Source: Dipteronia dyeriana (Eukaryota > Streptophyta > Magnoliopsida > Sapindales > Sapindaceae). Taken from it: 64,000 bases of DNA. Where the stretch lies: NCBI GenBank assembly GCA_032871835.1, contig CM065297.1:44954203-45018202 (forward strand), written 5' to 3'. Under the pieces are notes generated by a model. It worked only from the letters and a program-made list of their open reading frames with translations. It was not told where the DNA came from and did no database searches. A program made the translations under genes and the position numbers. Positions 44,199 to 56,145 of the stretch are shown piece by piece. Position 1 is the first letter of the stretch; every line of letters begins with the position of its first letter.

Positions 44199-44660
44199 TA
44201 AACTCCCCTTTTCTACGGATAGCCTCAGGAGCAGAAGATCCCTCAACTACCTTGGCCACTTTACTGCTAGATACATTGTCGGCAGACCTAGTTTTATGAG
44301 GCTGGCCCCTGATTGGTTCCTCTTGACTCCGCCTGCCTCTAGAGGGTCTATCTTGGCTTGATCTTTCCCGACTCGACCTCTCGCGGTTAGATCCCTCAGC
44401 AGAAGACTGAACCCGATCGGACTTATCTCTAAAAGATCCTCTCCAACCGCTCCGAGGGGGATGTGTATTATGACTGCTTGCCATAATTTGGTCAGCACAA
44501 ACTGATGGAAAGTCATGATCAGATTCGTAACTATGCTCCCCCAAGTCGTGTTCCGGGGGGGACTATGCGCTGGGCCACTTGGTCAGCAGCAACCTTTTGG
44601 CTCACCCGATTAAGGTTCTTAGCCTTCTCAGCTTGCTCGCCAACGATAATATCCAGCTCG
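44199..44660 (-). pseudogene. Fragment of a Tat antisense ORF
   Basis: Matches 24296-24724 at moderate identity. On the minus strand it reads GEQAEKAKNLNRVSQKV, then an Arg/Ser-rich stretch (NRERSSRERSSQDRPSRGRR) and SSKVAKVVEGSSAPEAI. It belongs to a second Tat copy. It is wedged between a full and a 5'-truncated Copia-A LTR. The function of this protein is unknown. Confidence 0.75.
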
Positions 44661-46111
44661 TATAATGAAATCATCAAAGTATGGTTTCTTTAGGCAAAAT
44701 AATCTAGTGCATTGGGTGTATTGAAATGGATCACAGTGAAATACTTTACCTAGAACCGTCAATGGATAAAGGTTTTCACTTGAAGTCAATTGGAGAGTCT
44801 ATCTCAATCCTAAGATAATTGGTGGACTTATGGTTGCAAGTGTTATCATTTGAGCTATCAATGAGTATGATTATATAGCATATTCTATCCTCGGTATTGT
44901 GGTGGTATTCATTTGTTAATCGATAGAGGACTTCGTTTATAGATATGGACATCGTGGCTCCATTTATTAAATGGGAGTAGAATATCATCATATGGATGTT
45001 TTGAGGTATTAGATATTAAATCTTAAAGTTAAGTTTTCAATAGTGTCTATTGAAACATGGCTTCTGGACAAGTCAAAATATCCAAGTTCAAAAGTCATAT
45101 GAGTAAATATGGTAACTTGGAGAGCTATAAGCGGTCTATGAGCTCTTGGCGATTACTGATATTCTTCACGAGGATACACTATCTAAATTAAGATTGTCTA
45201 GGGGTATGAATGAGCAATATTAACTTATTCTATATTTATTTAAGAGTTCAATTTTAGTTTTTAGTGGAATGAACTAAAGTTAATAGATTGGACCTAAGTG
45301 AATCCTTTGTTGATTGTGATTAGGTTATGTTTATTGGAGCTAAAATTTAGATAGCCTGCCAAGATCCCCAATCCACACGAACTTGTATGGATCACTTGAT
45401 ATATTCTACAGGACCAATTTATGGGTCCTTCTAGAATTGTATTAAGGCATGTGAACTTGTTTCTTTTTTAGTAAGAATGGGTCTAGTTCACATGTGGACT
45501 GTTTATTAAGGTCCAACGAATTTAATAAAACAGAAAAAACAATATTGACCCATATATATTGGCTTGGGCGGTAAGGGACTATTTATTAGTCTTACATATT
45601 GTTTTTTTTATTATTTATTTAAATGAAAATTAATTATTTAATTATTTAATTAAAAGTTAAAATATTTTTCCTAGTAGAAGATGATCTCCTAGAGTCATGT
45701 TATTGTTGATAATATGATAAGTATCAAATACTATATTAGATAAGTAGGAAAATAAAAGGAATTTATTTATATAGTCAAATTATGAGGTCTTTGATCTGTT
45801 AGGACTCTAATTGACAATTGGTCAAATTAGAAAGTTTTTGATTTAGTCACAATTTAATTTATATTCAATAATTGGTTATTGAACAAATACACTATTTGAG
45901 TTGTATTAAGAGTCTTGGTGTGGAAAAAAATTCTTTTTTGAAAAGGAGTCTTGGTCACCAAGTAAATCCACCTTAGGAAAGGATACGATACTTTTAATAT
46001 AAGTCAATTAATCTAGGGTTAAGATTCTTTCTATTAAATGGGATAATTTTTAAAATATATCAAACCCCAATTTTACGCTTCTGCCGCGTTTTGGACTGAT
46101 TTTTCCCTACA
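44661..46111 (+). repeat. Copia-A 5' LTR, truncated
   Basis: Lacks about the first 310 bp relative to 41877-44198 and ends TTTCCCTACA. Directly followed by a PBS. Confidence 0.87.
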
Positions 46112-46112
46112 A

Positions 46113-46126
46113 TTGGTATCTGAGCC
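46113..46126 (+). promoter_or_regulatory. Copia-A primer-binding site (first)
   Basis: TTGGTATCTGAGCC, one mismatch from the tRNA-iMet consensus. Confidence 0.85.
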
Positions 46127-49100
46127 TGGTTGTACCCTTGATTAATTGATGTATGTGTACGTGAACCCTTTCTTTTTATTGTGATTATGCATGTTTTAGA
46201 AAGAGATGAGACTCTAGGTATATATATTTACATTGGAATGTATGGATATATATATATATATATTTGTTTTATTATGTAGATTGTTATTGCTCGATTTCGG
46301 TCCTAGAATTTCAATGTATTTTGTTTTGGGATTGTAACAAGAAGGGTGGCCTATCTTCACCATAATTTCCTTCTTGGTAGTTGCTAAGTTTTTTTTTTAT
46401 TTTGTTGTACATTCAAGTATCGAAGACTCGAAGGTTTGAAGAATTGGAATCAACCAGAACAAGTTTGGGACCGTGCGAGCCATAGCAACAAACTTGTGTG
46501 CGAAGAGCAGGCGACCAAGATTGTTGTTGCGTGGGCTACGTACGGCAGCCCTATGGAAACCATGGCAGCCTTTTTGTGGGGTTGTAGGCTGTGCACGCCC
46601 ATAGGAGGGAGCCAATGGTGCACATGTTGGGATTATGCTCGATAGCAAGAGTATAATAATGTAATTGATAATCATATAAATAAAGTGATTTCTAGTTTAA
46701 CAAATCTTTTAGCATTTATAGTTTAATTATTATAATCGTCAAAAGTAAATAATCATAAGGTCAAAAGACTATGAGAAAAGAAGAATTGTTCATACATCTA
46801 AATATGTATGAGGTAGACATAATTTTTTAGTTAGTCTTGAATAATATTCACAACTTAAGATAAATGTTGGGAGCCTTTATCTTGTCAAAGTTGTAGATTC
46901 TTTTGCTAGCATTTGAGTGGGATCAAATGTGCTATGATGAGTCTAAAATCATCAAAGTGTGGTGTCTTTGGGCAAAAGAATCTAGTGCACTGATCACAGT
47001 GAAATACTTTATCCAAAACTGTCATTGGATAAAAGTTTTTCACTTGAAGACAATCGGAGAGTCTATCTCAATCCTGAGATAAATGATGGACTTATGGTTG
47101 CAAGTGTTATCATTTGAGCTATCAATGAGTACGATTATTTAGCATAGTTTATCCTCGATAGTTTGGTGGTATTCATTTGTTAATCGATAGAGGACTTCAT
47201 TTAATAGATATGGACATCGTGGCCCTATTTATTAAATGTGTGTAGAATACCATCATATGGATATTTTGAGTACTAGATATTAAATTTAACGTTAAGTTTT
47301 AAATAGTGTCCCTTGAAACATGGCTTCTGGACAAGTCAAAATATCCAAGTTCAAAATGTGGTCATATGAGTAAATATGGTAACTAGGAGAGTTATAGGTG
47401 GTCTATGAGCTCTTGGCGATTACTGGTATTCTTCTCGAGGATACAGTTTCTCCATTAAGATTGTCTAGGGTATGAGTAAGAAATATTAACTTATTCTATC
47501 TTTTTTTAAGAGTGCAATTTTAGTTCTTTAGTGGATTGAACTAAAATTAATAGATTGGACCTAAGTGAATCATTTGTTGATTGTGATTGGGTTGTGTCTA
47601 TTGGAGCTTAAATTTAGATAGCCCGCCAAGATTCCCAATCCACACGAACTTGCATGGATCACTTGATATATTCTACCGGATCAATTTAGGGGTCCATCTA
47701 GAAATTGTATTGATGCATGTGGACTTTTTATTAAGGTCCAATGGATTTAATAAAATAGAAAAAACAAATATAGTGGCCCATATATGGTGTTGGGCGGCAA
47801 AGCTATAATGGAAATTAATTAATTTGGTAAATAATTAATTATTTAATTAAAAGTCAAAATCTTTTTTCTAGTAGGAGAATGTCTCCTAATATTATACTAT
47901 TGTTGGTAGTATAATTAATATTAAAGATTATATTTGATAAGTAAATAAATGAAAGGAATTATTTATCTAGTCAAATTAGGAAATTTTTAATATGGTTACA
48001 AATATAGTATTAAGTTGGATTAGGAGTCTTGGTGTAGGAAAGAATTCTTGTTAGAAAAGGATTCTTGGTCACCAAGTAAATCCACCTAAGGGTAGGATTC
48101 TTACCCACCAAGTAAATCCTTCTTAGGAAAGGATTAAGTCTCCTAAATTAAATATAAGTTGAATTCGGCCGACCCTATATATTTTAGGGCTAGGAATTCG
48201 GCCATGATATATATTTTTATGGCTTACATAATTTCGGTCAAGGGTGAGAACTTTTTAAAGAGAATTCTGCTACCATAGAATTTTAAGAGAAAATTTGTTT
48301 TTGCTCTAGAACAAAATTCGATCAACTTATAGAAATAGTGTGAGATTCGACAAAGAAGAAAAGGAAGAAAGAACGTTTAGTTTTTGATAGTACACTAGTA
48401 GCCTTTACATTAAAAGGTGTTGTGTATAACATCGAATCAAGGTTCACGTGAGTTTCAATCAAATTGATTGATAATTCACAAGTAACCTAACGTTCTTTGT
48501 TTTCTTCTTGAAGGATTATTGTGACTAACAAATAGAAAGATTTTGATTTTTTCCATCCCCAGGTATACAATTTATAGAAAGGGAGCCCACTCCTAGGTGA
48601 TTCGTGTTCGTGATTGGATTGGAAAATCTTGTAGATTCAATTCGGCGCTAGTTCAATCGTAACGAGAAAAAGGTATGACACTTTTTATATACCTCAATTA
48701 ATCTAGGGTTAAGGTTCTTGTTATTATAAAGGGAAATTTTTTATTTATACCGAAACCCTAATTTTTAATTTTATTCATACTTCTGTTGCGCGATTTTCCT
48801 TACAGCGCATGCCTATGGGTGGTAGCTGAGGGAGTCCAAACGACGAAGGTCGCATGAAGACTTATTCGCAAAGAAAGGAGTTTTTTGTATTCCAAGACAT
48901 ATGTAATTTACTTGCTTTTCTATGATGGATCAAAATTGTAGCTATTTATATTTCTGTAAATATTGCAATGTTTGTCATTGCTTGATAACATGTCATATAA
49001 AATAGGAGTGCCACTCATATATCTCTTTTGATATAAACATGCATTGAATGGTTTAGGTATCTAATTAGCATCTAGATAACTTGGTAAATCATTCTATGGA

Positions 49101-49584
49101 ATTCGATCACAAGCCTTAAACAATTGAGTGTAAGAAGGTGTTTTGGAACACCTATGGCCTCCGAGTTTAGTTGAGCTTTATGTTTTATGTAATAACCCCC
49201 CAAGGGGTATTCATGAATGAAATTTAGCAAGGTACTTCCTTACAAGGATAGACTAGACAATTAACCTAAATGATATCTACTCCCAAAGGAGGGATATTCG
49301 TGAAGGAATATATTGAAGGTCGATAACTTGGTAACACACTCAATGCGATTTTATTAATATCCTCCCAGGAGTTCTTGTTAATAAATCGCAAGGCTAAAAT
49401 TGAAAATGCTGGTTGTTATGTTAACAATTAGGTGGAACCTAGTCCAACTAGAAAATGGTGTGAACTCACAAAGTAGGCGTGACATTTATGGGTGTTAGAT
49501 CACCGTTAAATTTTACGATTGAATTATTTTATTTAATTCAAAATAATTTTCGAAAGGGATTTATCATGATTATTTACTTATATC
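46127..49584 (+). other. Copia-A leader, split by a solo LTR
   Basis: About 1.28 kb once the inserted LTR is excluded. An AT-rich first part is followed by a GC-richer block at 46500-46620 continuing at 48805-48850, with GTGCGCA and CCCATGGG-like repeats. It then becomes AT-rich again with AAGGTCGATAACTTGG phrases. No gene. The same leader recurs at 58371-59601. Confidence 0.75.
46625..48804 (+). repeat. Solo Copia-A LTR inside the Copia-A leader
   Basis: Starts TGTTGGGATTATGC and ends TTTTCCTTACA (2.18 kb). Flanks GCACA (46620-46624) and GCGCA (48805-48809) differ by one transition. The undisturbed leader at about 58950 reads GGGTGCGCA at this point, which confirms insertion and later LTR-LTR recombination. 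Confidence 0.87.
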
Positions 49585-50387
49585 AACATCCTAAAAGATA
49601 ATACTTTAACTGGTGATAATTATGTCACATGGAAAAGGAAAATTGGGCATTTGTTGCAATCCGAAAAGCATAAGTTCGTTCTGTGCACTCCCAAACCACC
49701 TACTCCAACTAATGAATCTACTCAAGAGCAAAGATATGAGTGTTAGTAGAGGGATTCTTCAGATGAGATGGCTAATTGTTACATTATGGCCATCATCTCC
49801 GATGTGTTGCAACAGTAACATGAAGGAATGGAGACTGTTGTCGATATAATGATGTCTCTCGAGGAGATGTTTGCTATGAGGTCTAGGATGACTAAGAGGG
49901 AAGCAGTGTCTGCCTTCATGAATCTTTCGATAAAACCAGGATAGGCTGTGAAAGATCACATGATGAAAGTCATAGCACATCTCAACATTGCTAAACTGAA
50001 TGGTGCTTAGATAGATGGTGAGACGAAAATTGACATGATTGTCAACTCACTATCAGATTCCATGATCACTTCAAGTTGGACTACACCTTGAATAATAAGG
50101 AATACACCTTGTAAGGCCTGATGCAAGATGTTCAAAGTGCCGAGAAAATCCTTGTGAAAGTCAAAGTACAAGTGATTCATACCGTAGGTAAAGTTGTTAC
50201 TGTTAAGACTCGTAAGAAGGTTAAGAAACAATAGAAGAAATAGAAACTAGGACCTACTAAGAAGGAGACAAAGAAAGTAACAAAGATCAAAAAGAAGTGC
50301 TTCCTTTGTGGTGAAAAGGGACATTGGAAAAGAAATTGCCCAAAGTCAGGACAAGAAGGAAAAATGTAATATAAATTATCTTGAAAC
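49585..50387 (+). pseudogene. gag: Copia-A gag, broken
   Basis: The frame NILKDNTLTGDNYVTWKRKI, SEKHKFVLCTPKPP, RMTKREAVSAFMNLSI, KVIAHLNIAKLNG and MQDVQSAEKILVKVK matches copia gag. A lysine-rich tail and the CCHC knuckle CFLCGEKGHWKRNC follow (50298-50339). At least six in-frame stops occur (for example TAG near 49746 and TAG near 49943). A frameshift near 50365 precedes the protease. Confidence 0.85.
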
Positions 50388-51410
50388 ATGTTTTTTGGCG
50401 GATTCTATGGATTCTTGGATCATAGACTCCGGAGCCACCAATCATGTTTGTTTTTCCTTACAAGGCTTAATGAGAATGAATTTAACTTGCATTTAGGTAA
50501 TAGAGTGTTGGTGTCTGCTAGTTTAGTGGAAGATATTAGAATTAGTTTAGATTCTTATAGCCATTTAGATTTAATAGACGTTTATTATGTACTTCAATTC
50601 AAGATGAATTTGATTTCAGTTTCTTGTTTAAATAAATTTGGTTATTTGGTTACTTTTAATAAAGCTTTTATTATTAGTAAGAATGACAAAATTATTTACA
50701 AAGGTACATTGGAAAACTGTTTATTCTATTTGCATAGAAAAATATCTCACTTGTTAGACACTGAATCAACGGAACCTAATCATAAAATAGTAAAATTGTC
50801 AAAAGATGAAACCTACCTATGGCATTTGCACCTAGGTCATATTAACCTTAATAGGATTAAAAGATTGATTAGTGACAGACCTCTAAGTGACTTAAAGGTT
50901 GATGATATACCAACTTGTGAATCTTGTTTGGAAGGTAAAATGACCAAAAGGTCGTTCACGACTAAAGGCACAAGAGCCATCGAATGTTTAGGATTGATAC
51001 ACACTGATGTGTGTGGTCTCATGAGCATTCAAGCTAGAGGTGGATATGAGTACTTCATCACTTTCATGGATGATTACTCAAGATTTGGTTATGTGTATCT
51101 CATGAGACATAAGTCGGATGTTTTTGACAAGTTTAAAGCATTTAAAGCTGGAGTAGAAAATCAGCTTGAGAAATGCATAAAAATCTTGAGGTTTGATCGT
51201 GGTGGAGAATATCTATCTGGTGAGTTTCAACAATATCTTATTGATGACGGGATAATTTCTCAATTTTTTGCACCAGTTACACCTCAATTAAATGGGGTGA
51301 CAGAAAGGAGAAATAGAACTCTTTTGGACATTGTTAGGTCTATGTTGAGTTATTCAATGCTTCCTATTTCTTTTTGCGGATATGCTTTACAAACTCTATG
51401 TACATTTTAA
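50388..51410 (+). pseudogene. pol: Copia-A protease, GAG-pre-integrase and integrase core
   Basis: The protease site SWIIDSGATNHV (Asp at 50425) is in the frame of 50308-50496. The longer frame (50388-51410, 340 codons) then gives NENEFNLHLGNRVLVSASL, LWHLHLGHINLNRIKRL, CESCLEGKMTKRSF and the integrase core with HTDVCGLM (D), RFDRGGEYLSG (D) and QLNGVTERRNRTL (E). The frame is lost at 51410. Confidence 0.87.
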
Positions 51411-53457
51411 ATGATGTACCATCTACGTCAGTTCCTAAGACATCGTATGAGTTGTAGACTGGGCGAAAGCCTAGTTTACAACACTTAAGGATATTTGGAT
51501 GTCCTGTGCACATGTTAAAAGGAAAGACAGAATATGGAGTCCCGTTCAAAAATATGAATATTTGTAAGGAATTCGAAAGGAACAAAAGGATATTATTTCT
51601 ATAGTCCTTCAGATCTTATAGTATTTGTTTCAACAAATGCTAAATTTCTAGAAGAGGACTATATGAATAATTTTATGCCTGAAAGTAGAATTGTCCTGAA
51701 TGAGCTTTCAGGAGATACAATTCCACAAGAGGTTTCATAACCTAGCCCAATTGTAAGTTCCGCACCAACACAAGATCAACAATCTAGCATACCTCATCTT
51801 GGTGGGAGGGTTAATGGACAACCCGAGAGATACATCGGTCTAGGAGAATCTGTAGAGAATCTCCTGGACGATGATAATCCCTATACGTACAAGAAAGCAA
51901 TGGAAGATATTGATTGTCACCATTGACAAAATACAATGCAATCTGAAATTGAATCTATGTTTAAAAACAAAGTCTGGTTTCTTGTAGACTTGCCTAAAGA
52001 GATAAAATCCATCGGGTGCAAGTGGGTATACAAGAGGAAAAGAGGAATGGATGGAAAGGTGGAAACCTTTAAAGCTAGATTGGTAGCTAAAGGTTACACA
52101 CAAAAGAAAGGTATCGATTACGAATAAACCTTCTCTCATGTGGCCATGCTTAAATCCATTAGGATACTCTTATCCATTGCGGCATCTCTAGACCTAGAGA
52201 TTTGGCAAATGGACGTCAAGACAGCTTTCTTTAATGGAAGTCTTGACGAAAGCATCTATATGATGCAACTAGAAGGATTAAATGAAAAAGACAAAGAGGA
52301 AAAGGTATGCAAGTTGCAATGATCCATATATGGATTGAAGCAAGCATCCAGATCCTGGAACATAAGGTTCGATCAAGCTATAAAGAGTTTTGGTTTTACT
52401 CAAAACCTTGACGAACCTTGTGTATACAAAAGAATCAAAGGTGATAAGTTGGTTTTCCTAGTTCTTTACGTTGATGATATACTACTCATTAGAAACGATT
52501 TAGGTGTATTGACATCAATAAAAGAATGGATAGCAAAACAATTTGATATGAAGGACTTAGGATAAACAAGTTATATATTCTTGGTATCCAAGTCGTAAGG
52601 GATAAAAAGAATAGAATGATTGCCTTATCCCAAGCTTCATACATAGACAAAATCTTGTCTAGGTTTTCTAAGCAAAATTCCAAGAAAGGTATGTTACCTT
52701 TCAGACTTGGAATCAAACTTTCTAAGGAACAAGTTCCTAAGAATGAGCATGAAGAGCAATTCATAAGTAAGGTTCCATATGCGTCGGCAGTTGAAAGTCT
52801 CATGTATCCAATGCTTTGCACTAGACCAAATATTTGTTTAACTGTCGGCATAGTTAGCAGGTTTCAATCGAAACCTGGTCCTGATCACTGGACAAAAGTC
52901 AAGCATATTTTCAGGTATCTCAAGAGAACGAGAGATTATATGCTTATATACTCTAGAAGGGATTTAATTCCCGTTGGGTATACAGATTCTGATTTTAAGT
53001 CAGATTCTGACTCCAGGAGATCAACATCAGGATCTGTGTTTACTATTGGAGGATGGACAGTCATATAGAGGAGTATCAAGCAATCTTGTTTTGCTAATTC
53101 CACCATGGAAGCCGAGTATGTTAATGCATGTGAGGCTACTAAAGAGGCTGTCTGGCTCAGCCAATTTTTGATTGACTTGGAAGTGGTTCCTGATGCGAAT
53201 AAGCAGATCACTATCTATTGTGAGAATAGTGGAACAGTGGTTAATTCGAGAGAACCAAGAAGTCATAAGAGAGGGAAACGCATTGAAAGAAAGTATCACC
53301 TTTTGAGGGAAATTGTGCATAGGGGAGATGTGAGGATTACCAATATCACGTCATCAGATAATCTAGCGGACCCCTTTATAAAGGCTCTTCCACAAAAAAG
53401 TTTTGATGTGCATCTAGAGAACATGGGGATGAGAGATATGACACATTTGCTATAGAG
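51411..53457 (+). pseudogene. pol: Copia-A integrase tail, reverse transcriptase and RNase H
   Basis: Broken integrase tail (IFGCPVHMLKG, YYFYSPSDL). RT then reads GCKWVYKRKRGMDGKVETFKA, WQMDVKTAFFNGSLDESIYM, GLKQASRSW and LYVDDILLIRND. RNase H reads YTDSDFKSDSDSRRSTSGSV, MEAEYVNACEATKEAVWL, YCENSGTVVNS (Asp changed to Glu at the second catalytic motif) and KRIERKYHLLREIV. Stops lie at about 52125, 52320 and 52563. It ends TAG at 53453-53455, followed by GAGCAAGTGAGAGAT, the PPT. Confidence 0.87.
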
Positions 53458-54036
53458 CAAGTGAGAGATTTCTAGGATTATGCTCGATTGCAAGAGGATA
53501 ATAATGTATTTGACAATTTTTCATATTAATAAAGTGATTTCTAGTTTAACAAATTCTATAGCACTTATAGTTTAATTATTATAATTGTCAAAAGTAAATA
53601 ATCATAAGGTCAAAAGACTGAGAAAAGAAGAATTGTTCATACATCTAGATATGTATGAGGTAGACACAATTCATTAGTTAGTCTTGTATAATATTTACAA
53701 CTAAATATAAAGGTTAGGCACTTTTATCATGTCAAAGTTGTAGATTCTTTTGTTAGCATTTGAGTGGGATCAAATGTGTTATGATGAGTCTAAAATCATC
53801 AAAGTGTGGTGTCTTTTGGAAAAAGAATCTAGTGCATTGAATTGGATCACAGTGAAATACTTTATCTAGAACTGTCAATGGGTAAAAGTTTTCACTTGAA
53901 GACAATCAGAGAGTCTCACTAAATCCTGAGATAAATGCTGGACTTATGGTTGCAAGTGTTATCATTTGAGCTATCAATGAGTACAATTATATAGCACAGT
54001 ACCTCGATAGTTTGGTGGTAATCATTTGTTAATCGG

Positions 54037-54041
54037 TAGAG
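54037..54041. repeat. Target-site duplication TAGAG, left copy
   Basis: TAGAG precedes the Copia-D solo LTR and recurs at 56616-56620. Uninterrupted Copia-A LTRs have a single GATAGAGGACTTC here. Confidence 0.95.
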
Positions 54042-55182
54042 TGTTAGGTTTTAGATTGTGTTGGCATTAATTCAATATCAAAATGATGTTTACTTGTAAT
54101 GATTTAGTCGTTTAGATTCATGATGATTCAAGCTTCAATGAAGAAGGAACAACTAGTCAAAGCAAGTTCAAAGTCTTCAAAGAGAAATGATGCAATATGG
54201 TTTTATAAAGGTATACTAAGACCTTATCTTTCTCTTACAAGGCTTAGGCACACACACACACAATTCATACATTTGTGTCCCTGCATCGTTGTGCACCATT
54301 ATAGGCACACATATACAATTCATTCATATGTGTCCATGCATCGTTGTGCACCATGTATAACACATTCACACACTTGAAGATGAATGCTCATGCATTGGTA
54401 TGGAAATAACATGTTTTGGAAAATGCATGATTGAAGACTATCTCTATGTAGTTTGCATTCTAGTGTGAATTGTGTTTGTATGTGTATATGTTTGTATAAC
54501 ATTGATATTGAACTTGAATTTAGTCTTAAATCATTCTTGATTGATTTCTGGTCATTTCGGTTACTCATACTATTGATTTCAAGTTCTAAGTCAAAAGATA
54601 CTACACTTTCAATTCATGTTGCATACATTGTCTTCGTCTTCGTATGTCGAGTAGAATTATTATTTTCTGGGTTGAGTATCTTATATTTCCATGTCCGTGA
54701 GAGAGTTACGGTTCGTAATCCACAACATATTCAAATTCTGATTTTGAAGGCTAAAGAACGGTCGAAGAACGCGAAGGAAGGTCGAGGGAAAAAGAAGACA
54801 GCAAAGCTCTTCTTTCCCGAGATGGCTGCTTCTTTTCCCTTTTGGTCATTTCATATGTCAATTTTTCCTCTCCTTTATATATCCCTTCCCTCTTACATTT
54901 CATTCTAAGATATTTAAAATTTGAGTGCAGAATTTTTCCTGCCAAATTTTCTCACCTTCCAAACAACATAACTTCTTCATTTGAACTCCGATTTGAGTGA
55001 TTCAAAGTTGAGAGTGTTTGTCTATTCATCCTCCATCGTTTCTCTAAAATTTTGAGTTAGTTTTATTGCTGTGTTTGGAGTCTAATCTCACAAAAATGGG
55101 ACTGCACCAAATCAACTAAGGTATTGATTTTCTCTCAAAGTTTTCTTTTAAAACTTGGTCAATTGCCTTGGGTTTTCTTCTT

Positions 55183-55186
<4 letters not shown>

Positions 55187-55247
<61 letters not shown>

Positions 55248-55264
55248 TGTGTGTGTGTGTGTGT
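55187..55264. repeat. Compound (AT)n(GT)n microsatellite
   Basis: About 13 AT units followed by about 24 GT units with one interruption (TATGTG). It lies inside the Copia-D solo LTR and is absent from the 5' LTR copy. Confidence 0.95.
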
Positions 55265-55883
55265 CTTGTAATTGTTTTGATTTGATTTTTGAACTCATTT
55301 TAAGCTAGATTGAGTTTCAATTGAAATCTCACATGTTGAGTTAGGTTTTGATTTTGCCTATGTTTTCACATGTTTGGGATTGTATTGTGCTAGCTTTGAT
55401 TCTAGGACTATTTGATGATCTTTGATTGATTGATTTTGTGAAAAATAGTTCCTCACATGTATTAGGCTCTCTTTGGCCGAAATCTCAATATAATACATGT
55501 GCTTGTGTTCTTTTGAGCAATTCATGTGCTTTGTTGAATCTGTGAATAGGAAATATGCTATAGAACTTTATCTTTAATCTAAATGAATTTGTCACATGAT
55601 TTTAGCATGTTTTTGGTATATGAGATTTAAACTTGACTATGTGTTAATTGAATATATCTTGCGATTCAAGTTTTAGATCTATGAATGTATCTAGGTTGTA
55701 ATTAATGTTTAAATTATCTTACATGATCTAGATGGATTAAACATGCATGATTGACTAGACTACATTTGTTTTGTGCATTCATGCTCATGTCTAGTATTTT
55801 CCATAGGATGTGTTGATCATAACATTCTATGTTGCTTGCTTGTTTACGTTTTGCATTCATGATCACCTAGATGCCTTATGAGA

Positions 55884-56145
55884 AGGAAGTCTTGACAATA
55901 GGTGTGAGACCTATGTTGTTGAGCAAGAAAGTCTTGGCAAGAGGTGGGAGACCTCAGATTGTCATGCAAGGAAGTCTTGCCTAGGGTAGTGAGGACCGGG
56001 AAGGGTGAGTGAGGAAGTCTTGACTAGAGTTGGGAGGACTCGGATAGTTGAGCAAGAAGTTTTGCCTAGGGTAGTGAGGATCTGGAAGGGTGAGCGAGGA
56101 AGTCTTGACAAGAGGTGTGAGGCCTCGAATTGTTGAGCAAGAGGG
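55884..56145. repeat. 44-bp minisatellite in the Copia-D LTR
   Basis: Six diverged units, each with GAAGTCTTG(A/C)C, AG(A/G)GT(G/A)(G/T)GAG and a closing GTTGAGCAAGA or GTGAGYGAG. The homologous place in the Copia-D 5' LTR (near 39108-39190) has about two units. Confidence 0.85.

Noticed and set aside
54453..54908. 151-codon plus frame inside the Copia-D solo LTR
   Set aside because: Not conserved in the homologous part of the other Copia-D LTR (31000-31450), and no domain is seen.
55187..55264. AT/GT microsatellite as an origin or regulatory element
   Set aside because: Simple slippage repeat absent from the homologous LTR.
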